A DNA stretch of 64,000 bases, taken from Deltaproteobacteria bacterium. Lineage in GTDB: Bacteria; Myxococcota; Kuafuiibacteriia; Kuafuiibacteriales; Kuafuiibacteriaceae. The position numbers were made by a program, and so were the translations under genes. Within the stretch, counting starts at the first letter, position 1; each line of letters starts with the position of its first letter. The notes under the pieces were generated by a model that worked only from the letters and a program-made list of their open reading frames with translations, was not told where the DNA came from and ran no database searches. Below are positions 1-8,230 of the stretch, one piece after another. The DNA lies in NCBI GenBank assembly GCA_020632995.1, contig JACKEN010000008.1, positions 62,001-126,000 on the forward strand. Direction: 5' to 3'.

Positions 1-697
1 CCCGGCCGAGGCGCAACAGACCTTGCTCTTCGGGCCCACCCCGAGGCCCGGGCCGCGGTGTTCCGCGCCCACGCCCGGCGCGGGTGGCTGGAGGCGGCCC
101 TCGCCCAGCTGGGCGGGCGGGTGAACCTGTTCTTCCCCGCCCCCGAGTGGGCGGCCTCGGAGTACCCCAAGGCCCTGAACCGCGCCCCCTTGGCAGTACC
201 TCGAGGGCCTGGTGGCGGCGGGTCTGGGGGACAGCCCGCTCTTCGGGTACCTGGTCCGGCCGCGCGACGAGGCCCTGCCCGAGCGCCTCCTCCCCCCGCA
301 CCTGCGGCCGGGGGCCTTCGACGGGCTCCGCTCCGCCGCGTCCCGGGTGCGGGTGGTGGCGAGCGAGCCCGGCGCCCCGCTCCCGCTCGACGAGGCCCCC
401 GGCGGCCACCACGGCGCCTACCTCTCCAACGTGGTCGACTACCTGGCCGAGCCGGCCCGGCGGCAGCTCCTCGCGGCCCTGGTGGCGCGCCTCGGGCCGG
501 GGGCCCCGGTGCTGGTGTACTCGAACGAGGCCTGGGGCAAGGTCCCGGCCGACCTGGGGCTGACCCTGGACGAGGCCGCCTCCGCCCGGGCCAGGGCGGC
601 GGACCGGGCGGCCATCTACCGCCGGGTCGAGGTGTATCGGACGGCCGGAACGCCCCCACCGTCCGATCCCGGACCCCGTCTCCGTGTGGTGAGCTAG
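1..697 (+). pseudogene. DUF3419 (BtaA-like) protein, 3' part, frame-broken
   Basis: This is the C-terminal part of a protein resembling DUF3419, the family of SAM:diacylglycerol 3-amino-3-carboxypropyl transferase BtaA. The gene begins upstream of the window. Visible motifs are a WQYLEGL stretch, LPPHLRPGAFDGLR and LSNVVDYL, a pattern that recurs before the final strand in this family. The reading starts in frame 1 and moves to frame 2 at a C5 run (185-189). Dropping one C gives a continuous NRAP-WQYL reading, so this may be an indel in the data rather than a true pseudogene. A second break near base 40 is possible. The stop lies 8 nt before the next gene. The family call is from motif memory only. 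Confidence 0.5.
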
Positions 698-705
698 GCC
701 CTTCG

Positions 706-3108
706 ATGAGCTTCGGCAGCCGCAGCTTCTCGCGCCGGATCAGGGACGGCGCCCAGTGGTGCCTCGAGCACCCGCGGGCCACCCTGCTCCTGTGCGCGGT
801 GCTCCTCGCCGGCTCGGCTGCAGGCGCGCTTGCGGTAGAGGTCGACCCCAGCCCCGAGGCCTACCTGGCCGGCACCGAGTCCTGGGCGTTCTACGAGAAG
901 ATCAACCGGCAGTACGAGATCGGCGAGGCGGTGGTGGTGGGGCTGCGGGAGCCCGGCGGCACCGTCTTCGACGTCGAGACCATCAACGCGGTGCTCGAGC
1001 TGGGCCGGGTGCTCGAGGAGCTGGACGGCGTGGAGCGCGTGCTCTCGCTCGGCACCGCAACCTCGCTTGACAAGCTCGGCGACACCCTCGACCTCGCCCC
1101 GCTGCTGCGCACCCGGCCGGCCACCACGGACGGGGTCATCGACATGGCCCACCGGGTGGCGTCGCACCCCTTCTACGGGCAGCTCCTCGTGGACGACAAC
1201 CACGAGACCACCTTCCTCTTCGTGCAGCTGGCGGTGGAGTCCACCGACCCGGTGGGCCGCCTGGCCACGGTCGAGAAGATCCGCACCCAGGCCGATCGCT
1301 TCCGGACCGCGCACCGGAGCGTGCACCTCGGGGGCACCGCGGTGACCAAGGAGGCCATCGCGGCGGGGATCCAGAAGGACACCTTGCTCTTCTTCCCCGC
1401 CGCCCTGGTGCTCCTCACGGTGCTGATGTGGATCATCTTCGGCGACTGGATCGGCGCCGCGGTGCCCATCGCGGTGGTGAGCTTCTCGTCCGCGGTGGTG
1501 GTGGGCTGGCTGGCCCTCGCCGGGGCCGAGCTCAACATGGCCACCGCCACCGTCCCCACCATCATCCTGGTGGTGGGCCTGGCCGACAGCGTGCACATCC
1601 TGGCCGAGCTCCGCCGCCAGTTCGCCCGGAGCCCGGATCGGCAGGCTGCCTTGCTCGCCACGATCGAGAGCCTGGCGTGGCCGTGCCTGCTCACCTCGGC
1701 GACCTCCGCGGTGGGCTTCTTCGCCCTCATCTCGAGCCGGGTGGGGCCGCTCAGGCAGTTCGGGGTGGCGTCGGCGGTGGGCCTGATCGCCGCCTACCTG
1801 AGCTCGATGCTCCTGACCCCGCTCTTGCTCTCGGCCCTCCGCTACCCGCGGGCGCGCACCCGGCAGTTCCCCGCCGCGCCCACCCTGGGCCGGGCGCTGA
1901 GCCGCTTCGCGGGGTGGGCCAACCAGCGCCTGGGCCTCAGCCTGGCCTTCACCGGCCTCCTCTTTGGCGCCTCGGTCGCCGCGATCTCACACATCAAGCT
2001 CGACTCGGACTTCGTCCGCTACGTGGACTCCGAGCACCGCCTCCGAAAGGACCTCGCGGTCCTCGAGCGCACCCTGGGCGGGGTGGACACGTTGGAGATC
2101 ATCGTCGACGGTCCCGACCCCGGCTACTTCAAGGAGCCGGCCGGCCTCCTGGTGCTCGACCGCCTGGTGCGCGACCTGCGCCAGCTCGACGAGGTCTCGG
2201 GGGTGCTGTCCCTGCCCGACTACCTGCGCCTCGCGAGGAGCGTCATGGCGGGCGGCGCCCCCGACCCCACCGGCCCGCTGCCCGAGACGGCAGAGGAGGT
2301 CGCCCAGCTGGAGCTGGTCGATCCGACCACGTTCTCGTTCCTCGCCAACGACACCCTCTCGCAGGTTCGGTTGACGCTCCAGATCCGCAGCATGTCGAGC
2401 GAGGCGATGCTGGACCTGGTGGAGGTCATCCGCCAGACCACCAACCTGGCCCTCGAGGGCACCCCGGCCCGGGCCGCGGTGACCGGCCTGCCGCCCCTGT
2501 TCGCCCAGATCGTGCACAACCTGGTCGCCGACGCCTACGGGAGCTTCGGGGTGGCCGCGGTGCTCATCCTCATCGCGATGTGGATCGGCCTGCGGAGCCT
2601 CGGCATGGCGATCGTCACCATGGTGCCCAACGTGCTCACGGTCGGCCTGACCTTCGGCACGATGAGCCTCCTCGGGCTCTCCTTCGACACCAACAGCGCG
2701 TTCGTGGCCTGCCTGGGCATCGGCATCGCGGTGGACGACACCATCCACATCGCCGCCCGCTACAAGCGCGCGCGCGAGGAGGGCTCGCCCACCCCGCTGT
2801 CCGCCGCGCAATACGCGTTGACGCACGCCGGGTACCCGGTGGTGCTCACCTCGGTCCTCCTCGCGGTGGGCTTCTCGGTGCTCTGCCTGTCGTCGTTCGC
2901 CCCGACCTTCCGGGTGGGGCTCCTGTCGGCCATCCTCGTGGCCTACGCGGTGCTCCTCGACCTGGTGCTCCTGCCGATCCTGCTCATCACCGCGGATCGC
3001 GCGGAGCGGCGGCTCGGGAGCCCCGACGAGGCGAGCACGCCCCCGGTGGACCCGGCGTTCCAGGCGGTCAGCGCCCGCCTCACCGAGCCCCCCCGGGAGT
3101 GGCGGTAG
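706..3108 (+). CDS. MMPL/RND-superfamily membrane exporter
   Basis: An 800-residue inner-membrane protein of the MMPL/RND type, which uses proton flux to move lipids or other hydrophobic compounds. Topology is typical: TM1 at about residues 25-44, a large periplasmic loop to about 222, a bundle of hydrophobic helices at about 225-390, TM7 at about 410-430, a second periplasmic loop to about 610, and a final bundle to about 770. Each bundle has an acidic intramembrane motif (VVGLADSVHIL and GIAVDDTIHIA) at the usual proton-relay position. The ATG at 706 is chosen because the frame upstream of it belongs to the preceding gene. The substrate is unknown. No adaptor or outer-membrane partner lies next to it. 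Confidence 0.85.
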   Translation: MSFGSRSFSRRIRDGAQWCLEHPRATLLLCAVLLAGSAAGALAVEVDPSPEAYLAGTESWAFYEKINRQYEIGEAVVVGLREPGGTVFDVETINAVLELGRVLEELDGVERVLSLGTATSLDKLGDTLDLAPLLRTRPATTDGVIDMAHRVASHPFYGQLLVDDNHETTFLFVQLAVESTDPVGRLATVEKIRTQADRFRTAHRSVHLGGTAVTKEAIAAGIQKDTLLFFPAALVLLTVLMWIIFGDWIGAAVPIAVVSFSSAVVVGWLALAGAELNMATATVPTIILVVGLADSVHILAELRRQFARSPDRQAALLATIESLAWPCLLTSATSAVGFFALISSRVGPLRQFGVASAVGLIAAYLSSMLLTPLLLSALRYPRARTRQFPAAPTLGRALSRFAGWANQRLGLSLAFTGLLFGASVAAISHIKLDSDFVRYVDSEHRLRKDLAVLERTLGGVDTLEIIVDGPDPGYFKEPAGLLVLDRLVRDLRQLDEVSGVLSLPDYLRLARSVMAGGAPDPTGPLPETAEEVAQLELVDPTTFSFLANDTLSQVRLTLQIRSMSSEAMLDLVEVIRQTTNLALEGTPARAAVTGLPPLFAQIVHNLVADAYGSFGVAAVLILIAMWIGLRSLGMAIVTMVPNVLTVGLTFGTMSLLGLSFDTNSAFVACLGIGIAVDDTIHIAARYKRAREEGSPTPLSAAQYALTHAGYPVVLTSVLLAVGFSVLCLSSFAPTFRVGLLSAILVAYAVLLDLVLLPILLITADRAERRLGSPDEASTPPVDPAFQAVSARLTEPPREWR

Positions 3109-3465
3109 CTACTTCACGAACTTGGTGGGGTCCGCCTCGAACTTGCCGGCGCACTTGCTGCAGCAGAACACGTAGTGCTTGCCCTGGTACTCGGCGCGGT
3201 CGGTGTCGGCCTCGACGGTGAACACCTCGCCGCTCACCGGGCACTTGGCCAGGGTGCCCGCCGCGGGCGGAGCGTCGAAGGACGACGGGGCGTCCTCGTC
3301 CGCGTGGCCGTGGTGGCCATCCGCGTGGTGGCCGTCGTCGTGGTGCTCGTCCGCCGCGGCGGCGGGGGCGGAGGCGGGGCCTTCCTGGGCGCCGCCGCTC
3401 TTGCAGGCGACCAGGCCGAGGGCCAGCACGAGGCTGGCGAACAGGGTGATGATGGAGCTCTTCAT
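3109..3465 (-). CDS. His-rich YHS/TRASH-type metal-binding lipoprotein
   Basis: A 118-residue exported lipoprotein. The signal peptide ends in a lipobox (LGLVAC). It is followed by a linker rich in His, Asp and Gly (DEHHDDGHHADGHHGHADED) and a C-terminal YHS-like domain with CPVSGEVF and YVFCCSKCAGKFEADP, where paired cysteines probably bind a metal. Related domains occur in copper and heavy-metal handling proteins. Its stop abuts the stop of the convergent exporter gene. It lies 39 nt downstream of the TIGR02147-type regulator on the same strand, so the two may be co-transcribed. A metal-buffering role is inferred from composition. Confidence 0.75.
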   Translation of the reverse strand: MKSSIITLFASLVLALGLVACKSGGAQEGPASAPAAAADEHHDDGHHADGHHGHADEDAPSSFDAPPAAGTLAKCPVSGEVFTVEADTDRAEYQGKHYVFCCSKCAGKFEADPTKFVK

Positions 3466-3504
3466 GCGGCGCCTACTAGAGCGCGGCGCGGCTAGAGTCC
3501 ACCC

Positions 3505-4224
3505 TCAGTAGGACGGGACCGCTGCCGGCATGAGCAGATCCACCACCGACCAGCCCGGTGGCCGTCCCAGGTGAAGGAGCACCAGGCTGGCCATCTCCCG
3601 CGTGTCCTCACACGTCGTGGTCGACATGAGCGTGAGCATCCGGGGCGCCACGATGTCGCCCAGGTGGACCAACGCCCAGCCCGCGGCGGACCGGACCTCG
3701 AAGGTGGGATCACCGAGGGCCTCCACCAGGGCCTCGAGTGCACGGGGATCGCGTGCGCGGTCCAGCGCCCAGGCTGCGGTGCGTCTCAGCTCGGGGTCCG
3801 CGGCCTCCAGCTGCCCGATGAGCCACTGCGTCTCCTCGCGGCGCCCCGCGCGCCCCGCACGGAGGGCTCGGGTCAGCGGCGTCTCGTTCAAGGTGGACGC
3901 GGCCCGACGGGCGAGGGCCTCGAGCTGCGTCGTGAGGTGGGCGCGATCGTCGACGCTCACGCACCATGACAGCCGCGCCAGGATCCGGAAGCCCTGGGCG
4001 GGCAGGGGCTCGAGCGCCAGGCCGCCCACCAGCGCCTCCACGCTGCGTTCGCTCAGGTTCCTGCGACCGGCCAGCACGTTGGACAGGAAGCCCGGGGAGA
4101 GCGCGGCCCTTCGGGCCAGAGCGCGCACGCCACCTTCGGGATCCAGCGCGGCGGACTCCTCCACGTGGGCGCGCAGGTAGGCGCGGACGTCCGAGAAGTC
4201 GAACACGTTGGGTGCGTGGGCCAT
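3505..4224 (-). CDS. TIGR02147/DUF4423-like protein with HEAT repeats
   Basis: A 239-residue cytoplasmic protein. The N-terminus (VFDFSDVRAYLRAHVEE) matches the opening of the TIGR02147 family, followed by a helix-turn-helix-like stretch (LARRAALSPGFLSNVLAGRRNLS) at about residues 38-62. From about residue 130 there are HEAT-type helical repeats (RRTAAWALDRARDPRALEALVEAL, then VRSAAGWALVHLG). A regulatory or scaffold role is likely. The ATG at 4224 is chosen because the family motif begins six residues later. A longer upstream reading exists but has unrelated composition. It is divergent from the CX4CH lipoprotein gene across 109 nt. Confidence 0.65.
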   Translation of the reverse strand: MAHAPNVFDFSDVRAYLRAHVEESAALDPEGGVRALARRAALSPGFLSNVLAGRRNLSERSVEALVGGLALEPLPAQGFRILARLSWCVSVDDRAHLTTQLEALARRAASTLNETPLTRALRAGRAGRREETQWLIGQLEAADPELRRTAAWALDRARDPRALEALVEALGDPTFEVRSAAGWALVHLGDIVAPRMLTLMSTTTCEDTREMASLVLLHLGRPPGWSVVDLLMPAAVPSY

Positions 4225-4333
4225 GAGGGGATGGTGGTGGCCGTTCCCTTCGTCCTGCAACGTTTTCTGAGGGAAACTCCCGGCGCCCGCCGGGTGGATT
4301 GCATTCAGACCAGCGGCGACGCACCCTGATCCC

Positions 4334-4975
4334 GTGCGGCGGCTGCTCCCCCTGTTCTTGCTCACCGCGATGGGGTGCATGGCCGGCTCCCCGCCCGCCC
4401 AACCTGGGCGCGAGGGCTGGCCTTGCCCCGATGACAACAACTGCATCGCGCCGCTGGCGTGCGTCGAGGGGTTCTGCGGCGAGGGCGTCCGCGACGCCGG
4501 GGTGCTGCCGGTCGACGCCGGCCTGATCGCAGACGCGGGCGATCCCCCGGACGTTGGCGGCCCGGTGGACACGGGGGTCGAGGACGCGGGCGATCCCCCC
4601 GACACGGGGATCCCGGTCTGCGATATCCCTTACCAACTCAGCGCCGTTCAGACGCGAGTGTTCGGCACCGAGGGTAACGGGCCGTGCAGCCAGGCGACCT
4701 GCCACGGGGCCGGCTCGGCTGGCGGGATCCGCCTCAGCAAGCCCCCGGCCGAGCTCCGTGCGGACCTGCTCGGCCCCACCCGGGACCCGCTGGCCCCCCA
4801 GCGGGTGCTGGTCGACCCGGGCAACCCCGAGGGCTCTCGGCTCTACGTGATCATGAGCCGCCTGAACCCCGGTGGCTCCCGCGGCCCGATGCCCCCCGCC
4901 CCGACGCCCCTGTTGGGGACCTGCGAGCTCGAGGCGGTCGCGGGTTGGATCACCGACGGCGCCCTCGCCAACTGA
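4334..4975 (+). CDS. lipoprotein with DAG-rich linker and CX4CH motif
   Basis: A 213-residue exported lipoprotein starting at GTG, with lipobox cysteine in LLTAMGC. It has a Cys-containing segment (CPDDNNCIAPLACVEGFCGEG), a low-complexity linker rich in DAG and Pro, then a C-terminal domain with CSQATCHG. The CX4CH pattern followed by a distal hydrophobic GWITDGA recalls cytochrome-c-like surface domains often seen in Myxococcota, where covalent heme is possible. The residues MPPAPTPLL could supply an axial Met. No redox partner is adjacent. Heme binding is inference from the motif. Confidence 0.65.
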   Translation: MRRLLPLFLLTAMGCMAGSPPAQPGREGWPCPDDNNCIAPLACVEGFCGEGVRDAGVLPVDAGLIADAGDPPDVGGPVDTGVEDAGDPPDTGIPVCDIPYQLSAVQTRVFGTEGNGPCSQATCHGAGSAGGIRLSKPPAELRADLLGPTRDPLAPQRVLVDPGNPEGSRLYVIMSRLNPGGSRGPMPPAPTPLLGTCELEAVAGWITDGALAN

Positions 4976-5042
4976 TCCGCAGGGAGACGAAACCCCAACC
5001 GGAGGAAACCCCCCTCTTGCCATGCCGCGTCATGACGACACA

Positions 5043-5062
5043 GACTGAATGACGATTCAGTC
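5043..5062. promoter_or_regulatory. 20-bp palindromic operator upstream of acyl-CoA dehydrogenase
   Basis: GACTGAAT-GACG-ATTCAGTC is a perfect inverted repeat with 8-bp arms and a 4-bp spacer. Its centre is about 70 nt upstream of the acyl-CoA dehydrogenase ATG. The TGAAT...ATTCA core resembles operators of TetR-family regulators of fatty-acid catabolism. No TetR gene is adjacent, so the regulator would act in trans. Confidence 0.6.
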
Positions 5063-5121
5063 AAGCGGCGTCGCGCTCCCGGTAACGAGAGAAAAGATGC
5101 GCGGCCGCGGAGGAGACGCGC

Positions 5122-6891
5122 ATGCAGACCTATCGAGCCCCCGTCCGAGAGATGCGCTTCGTGCTCGAGGCGTTCGGCTATGAACAAATCTCGAGCCTCG
5201 AGGCGTTCTCGGCCTACGACATGGAGACCGTCGTGGCGCTCCTCGAGCAGACCGGCAGCTTCGCTGTCAGCACCCTGCTCCCCACCAACAAGCCGGGCGA
5301 TCAGGTCGGCCTGAAGTGGGACGCCGAGACCGGCGCGGTGACCACGCCGCCGGGCTTCCGCGAGGCGTACGGCGCGCTCCGCGACAACGGCTACATCGGC
5401 ATCACCGGCCCCGAGGCGTACGGCGGCGGCAACGGCCCCGAGACCCTGGGTATCGTGATGGGCGAGATCAGCTCGTCCTGCAACAAGAGCCTCGCGATGT
5501 GCCCGGGCCTCACCCGCGGCCTCATCGAGGCCCTCGAGCACCACGGCTCGGATGAGCAAAAGCAAACCTACTTGCCGAACCTGATCTCCGGCTCGTGGTC
5601 GGGCACCATGTGCCTCACCGAGCCGCAGTGCGGCACCGACCTCGGCCTCGTGTCCACCAAGGCCACCCCCGAGGGCGACCACTATCGCCTCACCGGCACC
5701 AAGATCTGGATCACCTTCGGTGAGCACGACCTCACCGAGAACATCGTGCACCTGGTGCTGGCGCGCCTCCCCGACGCGCCCGAGGGCATCAAGGGCATCA
5801 GCACCTTCCTCGTCCCCAAGTTCACCAACGGCGCCAAGCGCAACCCGGTGAAGTGCATCGGGCTCGAGCACAAGATGGGCATCCACGGGTCGCCCACCTG
5901 CGTCATCGAGATGGACGAGGCAGAGGGCTACCTCATCGGCGAGCCCCACAAGGGCATGAAGGTCATGTTCACGATGATGAACGCGGCCCGCCTGCACGTG
6001 GGCGTCGAGGCGATCTCGGGGGCCGAGATCGCGTACCAGACCGCGGTGGCCTTCGCGAAGGAGCGCCGCCAGAGCCGCTCGCTCGATCCGGCCAAGCGTG
6101 ACCGTAGCGCCTCCGCCGACAACATCCTGGTGCACCCCGACGTGCGCCGGATGCTCTTGAACCAGAAGGCCACCAACGAGGGCATGCGCGCCCTCGCCCT
6201 GTGGACGGCGATGCAGATCGACCTGTCTCGGCAGGCCTCCGACGAGAAGGTGCAGCAGGAGGCCGACGACCTGGCCGCCCTCCTCACCCCCATCGTCAAG
6301 GCGTATTGCACCGAGCGCGGCACCGCCAACATCAGCGAGGCGATGCAGGTCTGCGGTGGCTCCGGCTTCACGCAGGACTGGAACATCGAGCAGTACTACC
6401 GCGACACCCGGATCACGATGATCTACGAGGGCACCAACCACATCCAGGCCCTCGACCTGGTCGGTAGGAAGCTCCCGATGCACGGCGGTCGCCTCATGCA
6501 GGTCTTCGGCGCCCGGGTCACCGACATGATCCGCAGCGCCAAGGAGGACCCGCGGATGGCGGAGTTCGTGGAGCCCCTCAAGGCGGCCTCCAAGACCCTG
6601 ACCACCGTCACCATGGAGCTGGCGGCCAAGGGTATGGCGGACGCGGAAGAGGCGGGCGCGGCGGCGACCAACTACCTGAGCCTCTTCGGCCTCACCACCC
6701 TGGCCTACGTCTGGGCGGTGATGGCGAAGAAGGCCCTCGACGAGGACTCGGCCTTCGCGCGCACCAAGCTGAAGACGGCGCGGTACTTCTTCCAGAACGT
6801 GCTGCCCGAGTCCGAGTCCCTCGTGAGCCTCATCCGGGCGGGCAAGGCCAACATGATGGCCTTCGACGCCGAGGAGCTCGACGTCGCCTGA
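5122..6891 (+). CDS. acyl-CoA dehydrogenase, long form with extra C-terminal domain
   Basis: A 589-residue flavoenzyme that oxidises acyl-CoA to 2-enoyl-CoA in beta-oxidation. The domain order fits the long FadE-type group: a short N-terminal segment (MQTYRAPVREMRFVL), N-terminal and middle acyl-CoA dehydrogenase domains (MCLTEPQCGTDLG, then WITFGEH), the four-helix C-terminal domain, and an extra domain from about residue 460. The catalytic base is expected to be Glu436 in MIYEGTNHIQAL. A strong ribosome site (GGAGGAGA) sits 7-14 nt before the ATG. The palindrome at 5043-5062 suggests repression by a fatty-acid-responsive factor. Substrate chain length cannot be read from sequence. Confidence 0.92.
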   Translation: MQTYRAPVREMRFVLEAFGYEQISSLEAFSAYDMETVVALLEQTGSFAVSTLLPTNKPGDQVGLKWDAETGAVTTPPGFREAYGALRDNGYIGITGPEAYGGGNGPETLGIVMGEISSSCNKSLAMCPGLTRGLIEALEHHGSDEQKQTYLPNLISGSWSGTMCLTEPQCGTDLGLVSTKATPEGDHYRLTGTKIWITFGEHDLTENIVHLVLARLPDAPEGIKGISTFLVPKFTNGAKRNPVKCIGLEHKMGIHGSPTCVIEMDEAEGYLIGEPHKGMKVMFTMMNAARLHVGVEAISGAEIAYQTAVAFAKERRQSRSLDPAKRDRSASADNILVHPDVRRMLLNQKATNEGMRALALWTAMQIDLSRQASDEKVQQEADDLAALLTPIVKAYCTERGTANISEAMQVCGGSGFTQDWNIEQYYRDTRITMIYEGTNHIQALDLVGRKLPMHGGRLMQVFGARVTDMIRSAKEDPRMAEFVEPLKAASKTLTTVTMELAAKGMADAEEAGAAATNYLSLFGLTTLAYVWAVMAKKALDEDSAFARTKLKTARYFFQNVLPESESLVSLIRAGKANMMAFDAEELDVA

Positions 6892-6946
6892 GCCCCTGGG
6901 CGGGCCCGGCTTGTCCGGGTCCGCTCCACCGCATACCTTCCTCTCC

Positions 6947-7492
6947 ATGAGGGCTCGGCCGGTCGTGTTGGGCATTGCCGCCCTTGCGGGCGCGCTCGGG
7001 CTCTTTGCCCTGGTTCTTCGCTACCCCATCCCTGGTGTTGGGTTCATCGTGCCAGGACTCCTCGGTTGGGGTATGCGCCTCCTCCTATTTCGCCCGCCCA
7101 CCGATCCGGACGTGCTGGACACGTCTGAGCGCAGGGCGATGCTCGTCGCACCGGTTGTGGCCCTGGCCCTCTTCCTGACGGGTGGTCCCATCCTCTCCAT
7201 AATGGGCGTTTCCGTGCCCGGTGCGCCTGACATCGCCCGCTTCGCCGGCCTCCTCGGCGCTGGGCTTTACGGGCTGATCGCGCTCTGGTTTGCCTCCGGC
7301 GTCGGGCGCTTCCTGGGTGGCGCGTCCGACGAGCCGGTAGGGGGTATCAACGTCAAGCGGAACGCCTTCGCGGGCACGGTGGCGTGCCCACGATGTGGGA
7401 GCATGCAGACCGAGGCGCTCACCTGGGACGATGCGCGGGACATCGTGGGCTCCGCTCGCTGTAACGTGTGCGAACGTGGCCTGGCGTCCTGA
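6947..7492 (+). CDS. membrane protein with C-terminal zinc ribbon, unknown function
   Basis: A 181-residue protein I do not recognise. It has about four hydrophobic segments (near residues 5-25, 27-45, 63-85 and 97-118) followed by a soluble tail of about 60 residues with two cysteine pairs (CPRCGS and CNVCERG), which form a probable zinc ribbon. The ATG at 6947 is preferred over an upstream TTG because the hydrophobic segment follows at once. Base composition is a little lower in G+C than its neighbours. It could be a membrane-tethered adaptor. No operon partner is evident. Confidence 0.6.
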   Translation: MRARPVVLGIAALAGALGLFALVLRYPIPGVGFIVPGLLGWGMRLLLFRPPTDPDVLDTSERRAMLVAPVVALALFLTGGPILSIMGVSVPGAPDIARFAGLLGAGLYGLIALWFASGVGRFLGGASDEPVGGINVKRNAFAGTVACPRCGSMQTEALTWDDARDIVGSARCNVCERGLAS

Positions 7493-7593
7493 GTCGGGTG
7501 CGCTGAGTCCCTTGAATGGCGAAGGACCGGGGCAGCTCTCGACCGATGACTCCGCGCCTTAGTCGCAACGTCAATTGCACAACACGTCTTCTG

Positions 7594-8145
7594 CTAAGGG
7601 AGGCAGACCCCTTGCTGCTGCGCAGCCTGCATGGCCTGCTCGCACCGGGCGGGATCGCCCGAGGCCACCGCGGCCTCGCATATTCGGCGGTCGCGGCCGT
7701 TGAGGCGCCGGCAGCAGGGGGCGAGGTCGGCGCAGATGTCACGACCGGCGTCGGGGTCGCTGGCGTCTGGTACGCTGGCGTCGGGGTCGGTGCCCGCGTC
7801 AGGGGGGGCGCCGGCGTCCGTAGCGCTGGCGTCTTGGTCGATGCCTGCGTCGAGGTCGGTGCCTGCGTCGGCGTTGGTGCCCGCGTCGGGGTCGTCGCCA
7901 CCGCCGTCGGGGTTACCGCCGTCCGCGGCCGCCCCTGCGTCGAGGTCGCCCGCGTCGGGGGCCTCACCCGCATCAGGGCTCACTCCGGCGTCGCTCGGCC
8001 CGGAGCCCGCGTCCACGTCAACCCAGCCTGCGTCCTGAGTCGCGTCCGGGCCGCCGGTGGAGGCGTCGTGGGTGAGGCCGATGGTGGTCTGGGCGCCGCA
8101 GGCCATCATGACGACCGCCAGGAGGGGGAGGGCGAGCCGCCACAT
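7594..8145 (-). CDS. lipoprotein with long DAG-repeat linker and small Cys domain
   Basis: A 183-residue exported lipoprotein. The signal peptide MWRLALPLLAVVMMAC gives a lipobox Cys16. About 100 residues of low-complexity sequence with repeated DAG, DASD and PDAG follow. The small C-terminal domain has four cysteines (DICADLAPCCRRL, CEAAVASGDPARCEQAM, GVCLP). Linkers of this kind are common in myxobacterial surface lipoproteins and probably act as flexible spacers from the membrane. The start at 8145 is chosen for the signal peptide. It is divergent from the CDF transporter. Confidence 0.7.
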   Translation of the reverse strand: MWRLALPLLAVVMMACGAQTTIGLTHDASTGGPDATQDAGWVDVDAGSGPSDAGVSPDAGEAPDAGDLDAGAAADGGNPDGGGDDPDAGTNADAGTDLDAGIDQDASATDAGAPPDAGTDPDASVPDASDPDAGRDICADLAPCCRRLNGRDRRICEAAVASGDPARCEQAMQAAQQQGVCLP

Positions 8146-8230
8146 GGCGAAGCAGGTTAGCGCGAAAACCCAGGCCGCGAGTAGGTTCCGTTGACGTAGG
8201 GCGCCGACGGGGGTTCCTTGGGCGCGGCGC

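Noticed and set aside
58..3108. 1016-codon reading joining the DUF3419 fragment and the exporter
   Set aside because: The first 200 residues after the frame break are out-of-frame translation of the DUF3419-like gene. The exporter's own N-terminus begins at ATG 706.
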